Made by a program: the position numbers and the translations under genes. DNA of 64,000 bases from Caulobacter sp. RHG1. GTDB lineage: Bacteria; Pseudomonadota; Alphaproteobacteria; Caulobacterales; Caulobacteraceae. Where the stretch lies: positions 1 through 64,000 of the forward strand of contig NZ_SMZP01000010.1 of the NCBI RefSeq assembly GCF_013181195.1, written 5' to 3'. The notes below the pieces were generated by a model that was given only the letters and a program-made list of their open reading frames with translations, had not been told where the DNA came from and did no database searches. This document shows positions 34,039 through 42,689 of the stretch, one piece after another; position 1 is the stretch's first letter; every line of letters starts with the position of its first letter.

Positions 34039-34530
34039 ATGGAGGGATCCGTACGAACCAGGGATGCGCGGGGGCTGGCGCGTCAATGCACCCCGACGGC
34101 GCCGGCCGTCGCCGTCCCGGAGCCCCCCTTGCAGCCGTTCCCCGCCCCGCATCCCGTCGACGTCCATGTCGGCGGCCGCCTCCGCCTGGCCCGCACGCTG
34201 AAGGGCTGCTCGCAGGAGACCCTGGGCCAGTCGATCGGCGTCTCGGCCCAGCAGGTCCAGAAGTACGAGAGCGGGGCCAACCGGATATCCGCTTCGGCGC
34301 TTTTCCGGCTTTGCGGTTTTCTGGGCCGGCCGGTCGGCTGGCTGTTCGAGGGCCTGGATCCGACCGGACCGGAGCCTGGCTGCCCGGCGGATATTGTGGC
34401 GGCCCTGATGTCCAGCCGCGAAGGCGCGCAACTGGCCACGGCCATGGCGCGGCTTTCGCCGGTCATGCGCCGCAAGGTTCTGGCCGTGGTGAAAGCCTTC
34501 CTGCCCGACGAGCCAAACGCCGTGGACTAA
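34039..34530 (+). CDS. XRE-family transcriptional regulator
   Basis: The product is about 163 residues. The Cro/C1 helix-turn-helix is GGRLRLARTLKGCSQETLGQSIGVSAQQVQKYESGANRISASALFRLCGFLGRPVGWLFEG (about residues 46-105). The C-terminus contains REGAQLATAMARLSPVMRRKVLAVVKAF. The start is uncertain: the ATG at 34039 is used here, but a TTG at 34129 would trim a Pro-rich leader. The fold is common in alphaproteobacteria. It is convergent with the DUF736 gene across a terminator. Confidence 0.83.
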   Translation: MEGSVRTRDARGLARQCTPTAPAVAVPEPPLQPFPAPHPVDVHVGGRLRLARTLKGCSQETLGQSIGVSAQQVQKYESGANRISASALFRLCGFLGRPVGWLFEGLDPTGPEPGCPADIVAALMSSREGAQLATAMARLSPVMRRKVLAVVKAFLPDEPNAVD

Positions 34531-34545
34531 AGGCCAGAAGCGAGC

Positions 34546-34569
34546 GGGACGCCCCTTGCGGGGCGTCCC
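34546..34569. terminator. Bidirectional hairpin terminator
   Basis: A perfect 10-base stem (GGGACGCCCC / GGGGCGTCCC) with the loop TTGC lies between the convergent XRE and DUF736 genes. There is no long T-tract. Confidence 0.65.
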
Positions 34570-34576
34570 TTAGGCG

Positions 34577-34891
34577 TCAGTCGGCCTTGGCGGCGCTGCG
34601 CGACCAGACGAGGGTGTGCACGCCGTCGATGACCACCAAGGCGGCGTTGACCGGCTCGCCGAAGCTGATGTCGTCCAGCTTCATCGACAGGTACTCGTTG
34701 TTGTCCTTGGAGGTCTTCTTCCAGGCTGCGCCCAGATCCGCGCCGTTGGCCGACACCCGGTAGTCGGGACTGCGCTCGCCGGTCTTCTCGACGGGCTGGA
34801 TGCGGACGTTCTTGACGTTGAGGGTCAGGGTGCGGATGGCCCCCGAAAACGAACCGTCGGCGTTGGCGGTGAAGGTGCCGATCGTAGCCAT
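34577..34891 (-). CDS. DUF736 protein
   Basis: The 104-residue product has the full DUF736 pattern: MATIGTFTANADGSFSGAIR, SPDYRVSANGADLGAAWKKTS, YLSMKLDDISFGEPVNAAL and HTLVWSRS. It is a single-domain protein of normal length. A decayed copy in the opposite orientation starts about 275 bases away. Confidence 0.92.
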   Translation of the reverse strand: MATIGTFTANADGSFSGAIRTLTLNVKNVRIQPVEKTGERSPDYRVSANGADLGAAWKKTSKDNNEYLSMKLDDISFGEPVNAALVVIDGVHTLVWSRSAAKAD

Positions 34892-35162
34892 TGGAGTCTT
34901 CCTTGTCGTCTTCGGGCCGCGACCATCGCGACCTCGATGGCGATCCTTTGGACCGGGGAAGACAGGGGACCGGCAGCGCGCCGTGCGCGCCCGAAGGCTT
35001 GCCGAAGGACCGACGACGTCGGGTTTCTTGCCTCGCGAGGAATGGCGGCGCGCCGCCAGGGGAGGAAAATCGAAAGACGAGGTTGCCGGGCCTCCGGCCC
35101 CGGTCAGATCGGGCCATGAGAGATCGCGGATGGACGCCCCTGGAGGCGGGCGGGAGACTTCG

Positions 35163-35510
35163 AACGCTACGATCGGCACCTTCACCGCCAACGCCGACGG
35201 TTCGTTTTCGGGGGCCATCCGCACCCCAGCCTCGCCGACAGGACCGCCCGCATCGCCGCCTGCGACACGGCGCTCGCTGTCCCGACTACCGGGTGTCGGC
35301 CGAGGGTGCGGACGCGCGCGCGGCCTGGCGGAAGCCCGGCAGGGGCGACGGCGAATTGTCGATGACGCGGGCGACACCGGCTTCGGCGAGCCGGTCAACG
35401 CCGCCCTGGCGGTCATCGGCGGCGTGCGCACCCTGGTCTGGTCGCGCAGCGCCGCCAAGGCCGGCCGACGCCCAAGGGGCGCCACGGACGGGGCGTCCCT
35501 CCCGTCTTGA
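35163..35510 (+). pseudogene. Decayed, inverted copy of the DUF736 gene
   Basis: The plus strand encodes ATIGTFTANADGSFSGAIRT in one frame, then PDYRVSAEGADARAAWRKPG in another, then FGEPVNAALAVIGGVRTLVW back in the first. At least two frameshifts have therefore accumulated. The ATG that opens the intact gene (34891) is AAC here (35163-35165), followed by the same GCT ACG ATC codons. A remnant of the downstream hairpin (GGGGCGTCCC) is also visible near 35490. Confidence 0.8.
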
Positions 35511-35530
35511 GCCCTTCGACCACACGAAGA

Positions 35531-35559
35531 CGCGGCCGATCCCGAAAGGATCGGCCGCG
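35531..35559. terminator. Strong hairpin, right side of the DUF736 remnant
   Basis: This is a perfect 12-base stem (CGCGGCCGATCC / GGATCGGCCGCG) with the loop CGAAA. It lies between the DUF736 remnant and the convergent parB-like gene. Confidence 0.6.
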
Positions 35560-35574
35560 CCGACGTCAAACCTG

Positions 35575-35601
35575 CTGGGGGCGGATAGCGTCCGCCCCCA
35601 G
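35575..35601. terminator. Hairpin terminator of the parB-like gene
   Basis: This is a perfect 11-base stem (CTGGGGGCGGA / TCCGCCCCCAG) with a five-base loop, 7 bases after the end of the parB-like gene. It is in tandem with the hairpin at 35531-35559. Confidence 0.6.
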
Positions 35602-35607
35602 ACCCGA

Positions 35608-37680
35608 TCAGGCCGCCACGTCCGCCGCCTCAGGCTCGAGCGCCGACCCGGATACTGCTCCGGGCATGGCCTGGGCCTCGCCCGCCCCGGCGTTCAGCCA
35701 CGGCAGGGCGCGACCGGGCGTGCGCAGGCAGGCCGGGAGCCACCGCGCCGCGATCAGCTGGGGCTCGGCGGCCTCGACCATCTCGGTCTTCTTGAGACCG
35801 GCGAGGCGCTCGCCCGCCTCGGCGGACACCCCCTCGGCGACCGCATCAACGATCTGCGCCTTGGTGACGGCGCCAAGATAGCGAGCGGCGGTCGGCGACC
35901 ACCAGTCGCTCATGTCGAGGTCAAGGGCGCTCGCCAACCGGTCGGCATGCTTCCAGGCCATCGGCCGATTGTCCCAGCCACGCACGGCGTCGAGGCTGAG
36001 ACTGACGCAGTGGGCCATCAGGCCCATGCGGCTGTCGGCGTCGAGGCCAACCACGAAGTCCCAGTAGGCCTCGGGGTCGTCGGGCATCTGCCGCGCCCAC
36101 ATCTCATGGCGCTCGGCGTTGGCGCGCGCGGCAGGGGCGTCCTCGACCCCCTCGCCGTCGGCGGCGAGGTTGCGCGAGCCAAGCCGGATGTCGAGGCACG
36201 AGGCATAGCCGCCGACGCCCCGGAACACCCTCAGCAACAAGGCGTGGGTCAGGGCCACCAGGGCGAGGTCGGGGTCCTGCGCCAGGGCGTAGCGCAGGGC
36301 GGTGCTGCGATGGGCGGTGAGGTCGGCGCGGATGCGCGGCGAGATCGGCGCGTTGGCCTCCCCCAGCGGTTCCTCGATCTCGCTCCGCTCGTCGTCCTCG
36401 CCGTCCTGTTCGGTGTCGTCGTCCTCGCCGGGGTCCGGGCCCATCGCATCCGGCGCCTCAATCTCGGCCGGGGGCTCGTCCTCCGGCCGTACATAGCCGC
36501 GCTCAACCCGCGTCTCGCCGTCACCGCCGAGGACCACGAAGGCGCCGGCGCGCGCCTTCTCCTGCAGATCGAAGCCGTAGGTCTCGGCCAGGGCGTCGAG
36601 CTGAACGTCGATCTCAGCGAGGCGCGCTTGCGCCGCCTCGGGCAGGTCGGCGAGATCGGGATAGCGCTCGATCAGGCTGTCGCGTTCGGCATAGAGCGCC
36701 GAGCGCTGGGCCTCTTCCTCGGGCGCACGGGGCAGCGCGCGTTCCCAGATGCGGCTGCAGCCGTGGTCGTAGGGGTAGGCCAGATAGGCCGCCGTCCATT
36801 TCCAGCCCTCGGCCTCGCGGAGCGCGACCGCCTCGGCCTGAAGCTTCTCGGCGACGAGACGGTCGAGCAGGGAGACGTCCTCCAGCCAGCCCTCGCCCGC
36901 CTCGGTGAAGAGGTCGACGAGGAAGGCGCCGCCCGCCGCGACATAGGCGTCGACGCCGACGAAGCGGACGCGGGGATCGTCGGCCGGGACCTTCGCCTCG
37001 GTCATCGCCCGGCGAATGGCGTAGGTCTGGCGCTGGTGCGGTGCGAGCTGGGCGTAGACCTGCATCTGCCGGTCGGGGTCGGGGCTGACCGCGAAGGCCA
37101 TGACCTGCTCCAGCGTCAAGCCGCCCTCGCGGTAGATGTCGAGCAAGGCCGGAGCGACGGCGCCCATGCGCAGGCGCTGGCGCACGGCCTGGGGCGAGAC
37201 GCCCGACCGGGCGGCGATCTCCTCGGCGCTGTAGCCCTTGCGCTCGGCGAGGTCCTTCCAGGCCTCGAACTGGTCGGCCGGGTGCATGTCGCGGCGCGAG
37301 GTGTTCTCGTCGAGGGAAATCTCGCCGGGGTCGTTCAGGGTATCGACCACGCAGCGCACCGGCTCGTGCTTGCTCAGCAGCTTGCGCTTGGCCAGCAGCC
37401 GCAGGGCTTGGCGGCGGCCTTCGCCGATGGTGACGAGGTAGTAGCCGCTGGCTTCGCCGCTCTCCTTCACCTCCGGCTCGACCACCAGGGGCTGGAGCAG
37501 GCCCTTGTAGCGGATGCTGGCCGCGCGGGCCTCGATGTCCTGGGCGGTGTGGCTCACGCGCCGGACGTTGCGCGGCGAGGCCTTGAGCTTGTCGAGGGCG
37601 ATCTCCAGGACCTCGCCGGTCTGGATCACGGGTCGCTCGGCCTTGCTGGTGGCGGGGGCGGTCTGGGCTTGTCGGGTCAT
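35608..37680 (-). CDS. ParB/RepB/Spo0J-family protein (large, element type)
   Basis: The 690-residue product has a ParB/Sulfiredoxin-like nuclease domain (VLEIALDKLKASPRNVRR, LQPLVVEPEV, YYLVTIGEGRRQALRLLA, ENTSRRDMHPADQFEAWKDLAE). A helix-turn-helix follows (GYSAEEIAARSGVSPQAVRQRLRMGAVAPALLDIYREGGLTLEQVMAFA). A long acidic middle and an alphaproteobacterial C-terminal region complete it. It is much larger than chromosomal ParB, as is usual for mobile elements. The start follows a strong ribosome site (AAGGAGGC). Confidence 0.9.
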   Translation of the reverse strand: MTRQAQTAPATSKAERPVIQTGEVLEIALDKLKASPRNVRRVSHTAQDIEARAASIRYKGLLQPLVVEPEVKESGEASGYYLVTIGEGRRQALRLLAKRKLLSKHEPVRCVVDTLNDPGEISLDENTSRRDMHPADQFEAWKDLAERKGYSAEEIAARSGVSPQAVRQRLRMGAVAPALLDIYREGGLTLEQVMAFAVSPDPDRQMQVYAQLAPHQRQTYAIRRAMTEAKVPADDPRVRFVGVDAYVAAGGAFLVDLFTEAGEGWLEDVSLLDRLVAEKLQAEAVALREAEGWKWTAAYLAYPYDHGCSRIWERALPRAPEEEAQRSALYAERDSLIERYPDLADLPEAAQARLAEIDVQLDALAETYGFDLQEKARAGAFVVLGGDGETRVERGYVRPEDEPPAEIEAPDAMGPDPGEDDDTEQDGEDDERSEIEEPLGEANAPISPRIRADLTAHRSTALRYALAQDPDLALVALTHALLLRVFRGVGGYASCLDIRLGSRNLAADGEGVEDAPAARANAERHEMWARQMPDDPEAYWDFVVGLDADSRMGLMAHCVSLSLDAVRGWDNRPMAWKHADRLASALDLDMSDWWSPTAARYLGAVTKAQIVDAVAEGVSAEAGERLAGLKKTEMVEAAEPQLIAARWLPACLRTPGRALPWLNAGAGEAQAMPGAVSGSALEPEAADVAA

Positions 37681-38175
37681 GTCTGCCTCCTTAGGGCTGG
37701 TCGCAGGCGCAAGGCGCGCCTGCGGCCTTGCCCGTCGGCGAGACCGGGGGTGCAAACGGAGGGGCGGCTTCGCGGGGACCCGGCTGCAGGGCGTCGGGGC
37801 ACGATCTGGCGTGGCGGAGGGTCGCGCCCGAAGCTGGGCGGAAGCCGATCCGAAGTGCGCTAGGGGCGGAGCCCCAAGTCCTGCGCGCCCGCAAGACGGG
37901 CGCTCATGACAATGAAGCCTGTACAGGAGCCCGCGCACCGCGCGGGCGGGAGGCGGCGTCGAGCGGCCGGCGGCGCCCGAAGGCGCCCGCGAGGGTCGCG
38001 CCCGAGGGAGCGGCGAAAGTCGCGGGACCGAGCGTGACCGCCGGCTGCTCTCCGGCCCGTGCGAATGCCAGGCGCGAAAGCGGCTGGCGAAAGCCTCTCG
38101 CCCACGCCAGGGAAAATGGCCCCTTGGCGCGTCTAGCCGCGGCGGACGAACCGTTCCGCGCGTGATCCCAGTGAA
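37681..38175. other. 495-base divergent region between the parB-like and recombinase-like genes
   Basis: This stretch is very GC-rich, with several short hairpins (for example GCGCCCG-CAAGA-CGGGCGC at 37885-37903) and repeated GCGCCCGAAG-like segments at 37970-38010. It holds the promoters of both genes and could include a replication or partition site. No protein-coding frame with credible composition is present. Confidence 0.5.
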
Positions 38176-40191
38176 ATGACCAACAAATCAAAGCCGCCGC
38201 GCAAGGCGGCCCAAAAGCGTGCCTCCAGCCAACCAAGCGCCAACCAGACAAGTGAAGGCGTAAAACCGCAGAGGCGTAAAACCGGATATCCGGCTCGCCC
38301 CGTCATCGCCTACCCGAAGGCGCTGTGGGACGAATGGGAGGACCCGCCGACCTTCAGCCAAGCGCTGGACCTGCACATGCGCCGGCACGGCGACACTGGC
38401 TACGGCCTGCGGCGCGCGGCGTGCGAACGCGGCGAGACGATCGAAACGACCACGTTCACGGCTTGGCGGCGGGGCGCCAAGGCCCCGCGCGGCGCGGCGT
38501 CGCTGCGCATCCTGGCCGCGCTTGAACGCCGCTGGAAACTGCCGGCCGGCTACTTCCAGGACAAGCTCCCTCATCCAGGCCGCTACATCACCACCGAGGC
38601 CTGCTTGCCTCTGCCCATGTCCGAACGGCGTCGGATGGCCTGGCATCTGCCCGACGACTTCGCCCAACTCCCACTTTCAAAGCGTCAGGAGATCGAAGCC
38701 TGGGTTCGGTCGGTGATCCTGTCCGGCCACACCGACTACCGGCGCTACCAGTCCGAAGCGATGAAACAGCGGTTCGCCTTCCAATTCTCAGGCCAGGGCG
38801 GCGCCACCGAATTGGCGGCGGGCTCACCGCTGGAAGAGCGCCTGGCCGATCCTGGTCACCGGCGGATCGGCCGCCCACTGGGCGCGGCGCCTGCCCCCGC
38901 CCAGCTCGACGAGGAAGCCAGCGATCTCCTGGCCTTCAAGACTGCTACGCTCACCTCACGGGGCCGCCGGCGCAACGGCGTCTGGAACAGCGAGACTGCG
39001 GCGCAGAAGATGGAGCACCTGGGCCTCATGATGGGCGCGCTTGCCGCGTGTCCCGAGGGCGCGGTGCGAGGATACGGCGCGCCGGTCGAAAGCGTCAGCT
39101 TCGGCCTGCTCGTCCTCCCGGCGGTTTGGGATTGGTACCTGGAATGGCGCGAAGGACGCCGCGGCTTCTTCACCCAGTGGGAAACCGAGATGCTGACGGT
39201 GGGAGCCTCGCTCAGTCGCCGCGAGACGGGATGGCTGCGCCAGACGCCACGACTGGCCGATCGGCTGCGCCCGATCGAGGGCTTGGTGTCGGCGGCGGAT
39301 GTCCGGGCGGCGTCGGAAGACTGGGACAACGCCTGCGATGCCCAGCACCGGCACCTTCTCCTACGCGCCAAGGAGGTCGCCCGGGTCGCGCGAATCCACC
39401 GCGATCCGTTCGAGCCCATTCTCCCGATCCTCGAGGCCGACAGCCCTGTGGGCGAGTATCGCAAGATCACCGAGGAAATCCTCAGGCGGCGGCCAGATAG
39501 CCGGCTCTATCCGACGGCGTCCGCCGAGGCGACGCGGGCCTTCCTGATGCTTCGGCTCGGCCTGCACCTGGGCCTTCGCCAGAAGAACCTGCGCCAGCTC
39601 CTGACTTGCCCAAAGGACAGGGCGCCGACGCCAGAGCGTCAGCTGGAGGCGCTTAAGCGCGGCGAGCTGCGCTGGAACGCGCGCGACAACGCCTGGGAGG
39701 TCCTGATCCCTGCTGCGGCCTTCAAGAACGCGGGTTCGTCCTATTTCCGCAAGAACCCTTTTCGGCTGGCCCTGCCAGACCTCGGCGGTCTCTACGCCGA
39801 GATTGAGGGCTATATCGCCCGCGATCGCCCCGTCCTGCTCCGGGGCGCGCCCGATCCCGGCGTCTTCTTCATTAAGACCATGAAGGCCAAGAGCAAGGTC
39901 GCCGAATACGACCAGAATACCTTCTATGAGGCCTGGCGCCTGGCCATCCAGCGCTACGGGATCTTCAACCCCTATACAGGGCGAGGCGCGATCGAAGGCC
40001 TGCTGCCGCATGGCCCGCACAATGTTCGCGATGTTCTAGCCACCCATGTCCTAAAGCAGACGGGCTCCTATGAGCAGGCCAGCTACGCGATCCAGGACAC
40101 GCCGGACACGATCGCCGAGCACTACGGCCGCTTCCTGCCGCAGGACAAGGCGGCGCTGGCCGCGCAGGTCCTGAACCAGGTTTGGGCCTAG
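38176..40191 (+). CDS. Large tyrosine-recombinase-like protein (probable element integrase)
   Basis: The 671-residue product has a C-terminal part with the tyrosine recombinase residues: an Arg box (LRLGLHLGLRQKNLRQLL), HNVRDVLATHVLK (His615, Arg618) and IAEHYGRFLP (nucleophile candidate Tyr650). The N-terminal 400 residues are large and helical, with many Arg and Trp, and do not look like a usual SAM-like core-binding domain. It is the last backbone gene before the tRNA-Arg end, which fits an integrase. The catalytic assignment is by motif only. Confidence 0.75.
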   Translation: MTNKSKPPRKAAQKRASSQPSANQTSEGVKPQRRKTGYPARPVIAYPKALWDEWEDPPTFSQALDLHMRRHGDTGYGLRRAACERGETIETTTFTAWRRGAKAPRGAASLRILAALERRWKLPAGYFQDKLPHPGRYITTEACLPLPMSERRRMAWHLPDDFAQLPLSKRQEIEAWVRSVILSGHTDYRRYQSEAMKQRFAFQFSGQGGATELAAGSPLEERLADPGHRRIGRPLGAAPAPAQLDEEASDLLAFKTATLTSRGRRRNGVWNSETAAQKMEHLGLMMGALAACPEGAVRGYGAPVESVSFGLLVLPAVWDWYLEWREGRRGFFTQWETEMLTVGASLSRRETGWLRQTPRLADRLRPIEGLVSAADVRAASEDWDNACDAQHRHLLLRAKEVARVARIHRDPFEPILPILEADSPVGEYRKITEEILRRRPDSRLYPTASAEATRAFLMLRLGLHLGLRQKNLRQLLTCPKDRAPTPERQLEALKRGELRWNARDNAWEVLIPAAAFKNAGSSYFRKNPFRLALPDLGGLYAEIEGYIARDRPVLLRGAPDPGVFFIKTMKAKSKVAEYDQNTFYEAWRLAIQRYGIFNPYTGRGAIEGLLPHGPHNVRDVLATHVLKQTGSYEQASYAIQDTPDTIAEHYGRFLPQDKAALAAQVLNQVWA

Positions 40192-40259
40192 CAATTGGCC
40201 GCATGTGGCCCGTTAAGCCGTGGAAGCGCGGACAACTGGCCAAATGCGGCCAGCAAGCC

Positions 40260-41009
40260 TTAGGCGGCCCTTTGGCCCTGGAGCGGCCGAACGCGTAGGA
40301 ATGCGAAGGCGCGAGGCTTCTCGGGCGTCCCGTTCAGCCGCAGCAGCCAAGCCTGGACTTGGCGCGAGCGAAGCCACTGCCCGACGACCGTCGCCTGCAG
40401 GCGATTGACGTGCCCGATGAGTTCGCCGTTCGCTTCGAGACGGATGGCGTTGGGATCGTGCTCATTGGTCGGATCGGGGACGAGACCAAGCTCGCCGCCT
40501 TCGATAAGACGCTCGCGGCATCCAACGTTATGGCGGTGACCGGCGATCTCGAAGACAAGGTCACGCTCGACCTCGTCAGCGTCGAGGGGATCGATGAGCG
40601 AGAAGCCGTCACCGGGAAGTCGGGCCTCGGTCAGGCCGAGCAAGGCGAAGTCGCTGAAGTTGGAGGTCGGCCTGACCCGGAAATGCTCGAGGTAGCGCGA
40701 GAAATCCGAGCGTCCCCGCGGCGGCAGTCGGCGCATGAAGGCGTCCATCACCCCGTTGGCGAACACGCCCTGCTCGGCGACATCAAAGGCCGGATAGCCG
40801 AAATATCCGCAGGCGCGCAGGTCGTCGCGCGTACGCCCGCCGTTGAGCTCGGCGAACTCCGCCCCATCGAAATAGCGGAACGTTCCGCCGGACCCCGCCC
40901 GGCTCAGCTCGCCAACGGCCCAGCGCACGCGGTCCTTTTGCTCGACAGGAGCCTGCCAAGCCAGGATGAGCCTGTTGGGCTCTCCGATATGCTCGATCCA
41001 ATGCTCCAT
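40260..41009 (-). CDS. HIRAN-domain protein paired with a HipA-like kinase
   Basis: The product is 249 residues from the ATG at 41009. The C-terminal half has a HIRAN pattern: HRHNVGCRERLIEGGELGLVPDPTNEHDPNAIRLEANGELIGHVNRLQA. The N-terminal half (HIGEPNRLILAWQAP, CGYFGYPAFD, FMRRLPPRGRSDFSRYLEHFRV) resembles the HipA-like-associated globular unit seen in such pairs. HIRAN domains bind DNA ends in other proteins. It begins 1 base after the stop of the kinase gene, so the two form an operon. Confidence 0.8.
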   Translation of the reverse strand: MEHWIEHIGEPNRLILAWQAPVEQKDRVRWAVGELSRAGSGGTFRYFDGAEFAELNGGRTRDDLRACGYFGYPAFDVAEQGVFANGVMDAFMRRLPPRGRSDFSRYLEHFRVRPTSNFSDFALLGLTEARLPGDGFSLIDPLDADEVERDLVFEIAGHRHNVGCRERLIEGGELGLVPDPTNEHDPNAIRLEANGELIGHVNRLQATVVGQWLRSRQVQAWLLRLNGTPEKPRAFAFLRVRPLQGQRAA

Positions 41010-41010
41010 C

Positions 41011-41955
41011 TCAGGCTCCGATCGCCGCAGCGATATTGTCTCGGCGCGTCTTGACTTGTGCGACGACGAATTCGCCGCGGGCCTGCGAGAACGGGACGGG
41101 GAAGTCGAACTGGGCCGCCCAATCGACCACGCTCTCAATCCGCGAATCTCGTAACTGAATCACGTTCCGCATCGCGCCGCCAGAGGCTCCGTAGACGCGC
41201 ACGTACTGCTCGCAGAGCGCAACGTGTTGCGCACTGGCGTCGTTGCCCGACAGCCATCCGAAGTGGTGTCTTCCACGCGCGATGAACTCGCCGAGTTTCC
41301 TCGGGTTGGCGTATCGCGCCAGTTCCTGCTCGCGGATGAGAAACCCGAGGCTAGTGCCGTTGTCGAAGGCCGGCGCGAGCGCGTACTTGGCCTCGCCCGG
41401 GACGGACTGGTCCACCAGGAAGCCCCAGTTCTCCGAGTGCCGGTCGGTGTTTCCGATCAAGGCGTCGAAGGCGATCGTGCGGCTCCACCAGTCTTTCCAG
41501 TCGGGCACCTGGTGCTTGCGGGTGAGCTGGACATTGTCGTGCAGGCTGCCCCGGCGAAGATCGACGGGGATGCCAAGGCCCTGGAAGCGCTCGATCGCGT
41601 GGACGAAGCGCAGCGGGGGCCACTCCCCTCCGAAGAAGAACTCGATGAGCACCCCAGGGCTATCGTCCACCGGGTCGTAGGCGACGAAAGCCGGCGGCAC
41701 CGGCACGCCGAGGCCTCGCGCCAGCTCGTAGGCGATGACCTCCGACCAGATCTGCTGGGCCTTGCTGCCGGCCGGCTCCTTGAAGACGTAGCGGTGGCCC
41801 GGGATCAGGTAGGGGTGCGGTGCGGGCGTCGGACAAATGACGATGCGCTTGGGCTTGGCCCCTTGCGGTCCGAACGGGAAGTCCTCGTCCGGCAGCCAGC
41901 CGGCGATGGACACGACCTCGTTGGCCGGTTGGGGAAGGCGGTGCTCGACGGCCAT
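41011..41955 (-). CDS. HipA-like Ser/Thr kinase, short form
   Basis: The 314-residue product has kinase features of the HipA family: YVFKEPAGS (ATP-site lysine), the catalytic loop DALIGNTDRHSENWGF and the metal-binding APAFDNGTSLGF. It lacks the N-terminal HipA extension and is shorter than typical HipA (about 440), resembling the HipT kinases of split systems. No HipB-like antitoxin sits next to it; a HIRAN protein follows it and a 99-residue protein precedes it. The target is unknown. Confidence 0.82.
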   Translation of the reverse strand: MAVEHRLPQPANEVVSIAGWLPDEDFPFGPQGAKPKRIVICPTPAPHPYLIPGHRYVFKEPAGSKAQQIWSEVIAYELARGLGVPVPPAFVAYDPVDDSPGVLIEFFFGGEWPPLRFVHAIERFQGLGIPVDLRRGSLHDNVQLTRKHQVPDWKDWWSRTIAFDALIGNTDRHSENWGFLVDQSVPGEAKYALAPAFDNGTSLGFLIREQELARYANPRKLGEFIARGRHHFGWLSGNDASAQHVALCEQYVRVYGASGGAMRNVIQLRDSRIESVVDWAAQFDFPVPFSQARGEFVVAQVKTRRDNIAAAIGA

Positions 41956-42035
41956 GGGCTGCAGTTAGAGGTCATGGACGAGTCTCGCAACCGCGAGGCC
42001 GGCGGCGGACACGTCTTGCGGGTGGGCGCGGAAGA

Positions 42036-42335
42036 TCACCACCTGCGACCGTAGCGACCGGGGGGCACCAATGAAAGAAGCCCAAAGGGGTCGACGACTA
42101 GGATTTTCCCCACGCCGTTCTCGGTGGCTCGCGACTGCGCCTGGAAGAGCGCGTCACGGGCGGGAAGCTGGAATCCGCTGAACGCCAACGGCGCCGTATC
42201 CTCAGCGGCGGGCGCAATCAGGTCCATGTCGAGGTCGGCCAGGATAGCCCCGGTGGACGGGTTCGTGCCTACGATCAGACGGTAATAGCGCTCGCCCGGG
42301 GACAGAACCTGCGGGTCATAGACGAGTTCGGCCAT
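42036..42335 (-). CDS. Hypothetical 99-residue protein upstream of the HipA-like kinase
   Basis: The product begins MAELVYDPQVLSPGERYYRL and ends in VPPGRYGRRW. I do not recognise it. It lies 80 bases upstream of the kinase gene on the same strand and may be the third member of that operon. No ribosome site is visible before the ATG. Composition is protein-like. Confidence 0.6.
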   Translation of the reverse strand: MAELVYDPQVLSPGERYYRLIVGTNPSTGAILADLDMDLIAPAAEDTAPLAFSGFQLPARDALFQAQSRATENGVGKILVVDPFGLLSLVPPGRYGRRW

Positions 42336-42525
42336 CGGAAATCCGGAAGGAGGCGAAGGGAGAGAGACACCTTGCCCACTTCACACGTCAAATCCGAACG
42401 TTCGCCGCCGCACGCTCCGAATCGGAATGTTGGCCGCTTCAGCGCGCTCCGGCGCGTGGAGAATGACCGTCGGGCGATGGCGAAGCCGAGGCGGTTGCGG
42501 CGAGACGGCGCGTACAGGATCGTCG

Positions 42526-42567
42526 CCCCTGACTAAACCCCTGACTAAACGCGCGCGCAGTCAGGGG
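42526..42567. repeat. Tandem 12-base direct repeats with an inverted copy beside the tRNA
   Basis: CCCCTGACTAAA occurs twice in direct tandem (42526-42537 and 42538-42549). The inverse AGTCAGGGG follows at 42559-42567, after an eight- or nine-base GC alternation. It lies 46 bases from the tRNA-Arg gene, at the likely end of the element. Such repeats suit arm-type sites for an integrase or excisionase. Confidence 0.6.
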
Positions 42568-42612
42568 TCGCCCCCGCCAAGCGGGCCAACTAATTGATTT
42601 TATTGGAGAAAA

Positions 42613-42689
42613 TGGCGCGCCCGGAACGATTCGAACGTCCGACCCTCAGATTCGTAGTCTGATGCTCTATCCAGCTGAGCTACGGGCGC
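42613..42689 (-). tRNA. tRNA-Arg (anticodon ACG)
   Basis: The minus strand folds into a cloverleaf. The acceptor is GCGCCCG paired with CGGGCGC, the D arm is GCTC/GAGC, the anticodon loop is CTACGAA (anticodon ACG) on a TCAGA/TCTGA stem, and the T loop is TTCGAAT. The discriminator is G and CCA is encoded. The 3' end (42613) faces the element. A tRNA 3' end is the usual integration site, so this may be the attachment site. Confidence 0.95.

Noticed and set aside
34891..37863. A 990-codon open frame on the plus strand over the parB-like gene.
   Set aside because: It is antisense to a clear ParB-family gene with motifs and a strong ribosome site. Long antisense frames are expected in such GC-rich DNA, and its translation has no credible domain.
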